A stretch of 64,000 nt of DNA from JBELHR01 sp042091275 (GTDB taxonomy: Bacteria > Bacteroidota > Bacteroidia > Flavobacteriales > Flavobacteriaceae). Shown here piece by piece: positions 62,859 to 64,000 of the stretch. The notes under the pieces were generated by a model, which ran no database searches, had not been told where the DNA came from, and saw nothing but the letters and a program-made list of their open reading frames with translations. A program made the translations under genes and the position numbers. The stretch's first letter is position 1. The number at the start of each line of letters is the position of its first letter. The DNA lies in NCBI GenBank assembly GCA_042091275.1, contig JBELHR010000007.1, positions 10,295 through 74,294 on the forward strand, written 5' to 3'.

Positions 62859-63800
62859 TTACATTATAAACTTATCGCTGATCGATGTATTGCTTTGAAC
62901 TTGGTTCATAACGTCGGCGAATAAGGGCGCGCAAGATACAACTTTTATCTTAGGGTTGCTTCTTTTTAAAGGAATTGTGTCTGAAACAATTAGCTCCTCT
63001 AATTTTGAGTTTAAAATACGCTCGTGAGCCTCTCCTGAAAGTATAGGGTGAGTACAAATAGCGCGTACACTCAAGGCGCCTCTTTCCATCATAACATCCG
63101 CAGCTTTTGCTAGAGTCCCTCCAGTATCAATCATATCGTCCACTAGAATAACATTCTTTCCTTTTACATCTCCAATCAGCTCCATGGTAGATATTATATT
63201 GGCTTTTAACCTTTGTTTATAGCAAATAACAACATCACTTTCCAAGTGTTTGGAATAGGCATATGCTCTTTTGGATCCACCCATATCTGGAGAAGCCATA
63301 GTCAAGTTCTCCAATCCAAGAGATTCCACATATGGCAAAAAGATGGTACTTGCAAAAAGGTGGTCTACTGGCTTTTCGAAGAAACCTTGAATTTGATCTG
63401 CATGCAAGTCCATTGTCATAATTCTTGTCGCTCCTGCTGCTTCTAATAGTTTTGCAACGAGTTTCGCACCAATAGCAACTCTAGGCTTGTCTTTTCTGTC
63501 TTGTCTCGCCCAACCAAAATAAGGCATAACTGCAGTAATATGTCTTGCAGAAGCTCTTTTTGCAGCGTCCAAGATCAATAGCATTTCCATTAGGTTATCC
63601 GAATTGGGAAATGTAGATCCTATGATAAACACACGCCTTCCTCTTACAGATTCTTCGAATGCCGGTTGAAATTCACCGTCACTAAATCTAGAAATATTGA
63701 TTTTTCCAAGTTCGGCTCCAAAGTGTTTTGCAATTGACTCTGCCAATTCCATACTCTGTGTACATGCAAATACCTTAGGCGCTAAAGATTGTTCACTCAT
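62859..63800 (-). CDS. prs: Ribose-phosphate pyrophosphokinase (PRPP synthetase)
   Basis: The enzyme makes PRPP from ribose 5-phosphate and ATP for purine, pyrimidine, His, Trp and NAD synthesis. The 313 residues contain the ATP-site stretch VMPYFGWARQDRKDKPRV, the MDLHADQIQGFF signature with metal-binding His, and the PRPP loop VILVDDMIDTGGTL. Length is standard. It has a consensus promoter upstream and heads the prs-rplY-pth operon. Confidence 0.98.
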   Translation of the reverse strand: MSEQSLAPKVFACTQSMELAESIAKHFGAELGKINISRFSDGEFQPAFEESVRGRRVFIIGSTFPNSDNLMEMLLILDAAKRASARHITAVMPYFGWARQDRKDKPRVAIGAKLVAKLLEAAGATRIMTMDLHADQIQGFFEKPVDHLFASTIFLPYVESLGLENLTMASPDMGGSKRAYAYSKHLESDVVICYKQRLKANIISTMELIGDVKGKNVILVDDMIDTGGTLAKAADVMMERGALSVRAICTHPILSGEAHERILNSKLEELIVSDTIPLKRSNPKIKVVSCAPLFADVMNQVQSNTSISDKFIM

Positions 63801-63849
63801 AATATGTTGTTGTGTTTTAGGGTTTTAAGCCTTTAAATTATAGATGTGG

Positions 63850-63882
63850 CAAAAGTACTAATATTAAAAGACTTTCGCTCAA
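63850..63882 (-). promoter_or_regulatory. Promoter of the prs-rplY-pth operon (TTG / TACTTTTG)
   Basis: On the minus strand TTG (63882-63880) is followed after 22 bp by a perfect -7 element TACTTTTG (63857-63850). Transcription would start near 63846, leaving a leader of about 46 nt before the ATG at 63800. Confidence 0.68.
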
Positions 63883-63924
63883 TAGATTTTTTAAAAAAAC
63901 GGCTTAGAAATTGAAAAAAAGATT

Positions 63925-63932
63925 TATTTTTG
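63925..63932 (+). promoter_or_regulatory. -7 promoter element of the tRNA-Leu gene
   Basis: TATTTTTG is a perfect TAnnTTTG, 13 bp before the mature tRNA 5' end at 63946. Confidence 0.55.
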
Positions 63933-63945
63933 CCCTTCCTTAATT

Positions 63946-64000
63946 GCCTTGGTGGCGGAATTGGTAGACGCGCTGGATTCAAAATCCAGTTCTTTCGGGA
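63946..64000 (+). tRNA. tRNA-Leu (anticodon CAA), 3' part outside the window
   Basis: The acceptor strand GCCTTGG is followed by a D arm with GGTAGACGC and the anticodon arm CTGGA-TTCAAAA-TCCAG. The 7-nt loop puts CAA at positions 34-36, reading UUG leucine codons. The start of the long leucine variable arm is visible before the window ends. Confidence 0.93.

Overview
The window looks like a draft-assembly piece of a Flavobacteriia (Bacteroidota) chromosome. It is AT-rich and densely coded. Many transcription units start with the Bacteroidota sigma-A -7 element TAnnTTTG. Lineage-typical genes include two TonB-dependent receptors, a DUF4292 lipoprotein, an HU-CCDC81/SPOR protein, a GIN-domain protein, a DUF6909-type protein and an AddA-Kbl-AddB block. 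No insertion sequence, prophage, CRISPR array or defence island was seen. Three 100-N gaps are present. Two are flanked by identical 55-bp copies and are therefore unmerged contig overlaps, because removing one copy plus the Ns restores an intact gene. The third gap is real.

Layout. 1-5.6 kb: end of a polysaccharide flippase, dut, an ABC ATPase, recA, then an rpiB / ElaA-type acetyltransferase / Omp85-barrel operon. 5.65-6.23 kb: a 581-bp AT-rich divergent spacer with degenerate DnaA-box-like words. 6.2-11.8 kb: rnr, a GIN-domain protein, a 57-codon tatA, an SPFH protein and gltX. 11.8-15.1 kb: ybeY, mnmG and a methyltransferase, carrying four parS-like palindromes. 15-22 kb: DoxX-like protein, holB, pgk, aldo/keto reductase, trpS, acyltransferase, CYTH protein, recO. 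22-26 kb: a haem-type TonB receptor and glutaryl-CoA dehydrogenase. 26-30 kb: rnpA, DUF6909-type protein, purD, glycosyltransferase. 30-37 kb: a PhoR/PhoB-like two-component pair, divergent from a TonB receptor and a duplicated beta-helix protein. 37-45 kb: ABC-F protein, fused oligopeptide ABC ATPase, DUF4292 lipoprotein, EnvC-like protein, thioesterase, SPOR protein, dprA. 45-50.6 kb: EamA transporter, mfd, ZIP transporter. 50.6-60.4 kb: addA, kbl, addB, alpha/beta hydrolase, acetyltransferase and MATE transporter, packed with several overlaps. 60.4-64 kb: enoyl-CoA hydratase-like protein, queD, pth, rplY, prs and the start of a tRNA-Leu(CAA).

The most notable signal is the cluster of parS-like centromere sites at 12.1-14.8 kb. 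Two lie in frame inside ybeY, where they encode the peptide FHVE. One abuts a promoter -7 box. With the nearby AT-rich divergent spacer, this suggests the window is close to the chromosomal replication origin. That is inference, since skew and ParB binding could not be tested here. DNA repair and recombination genes are well represented (recA, recO, mfd, addA, addB, dprA, dut), as are translation genes (gltX, trpS, mnmG, ybeY, rnpA, pth, rplY). Several starts were moved to internal codons because a promoter element or family alignment rules out the longer reading frame.
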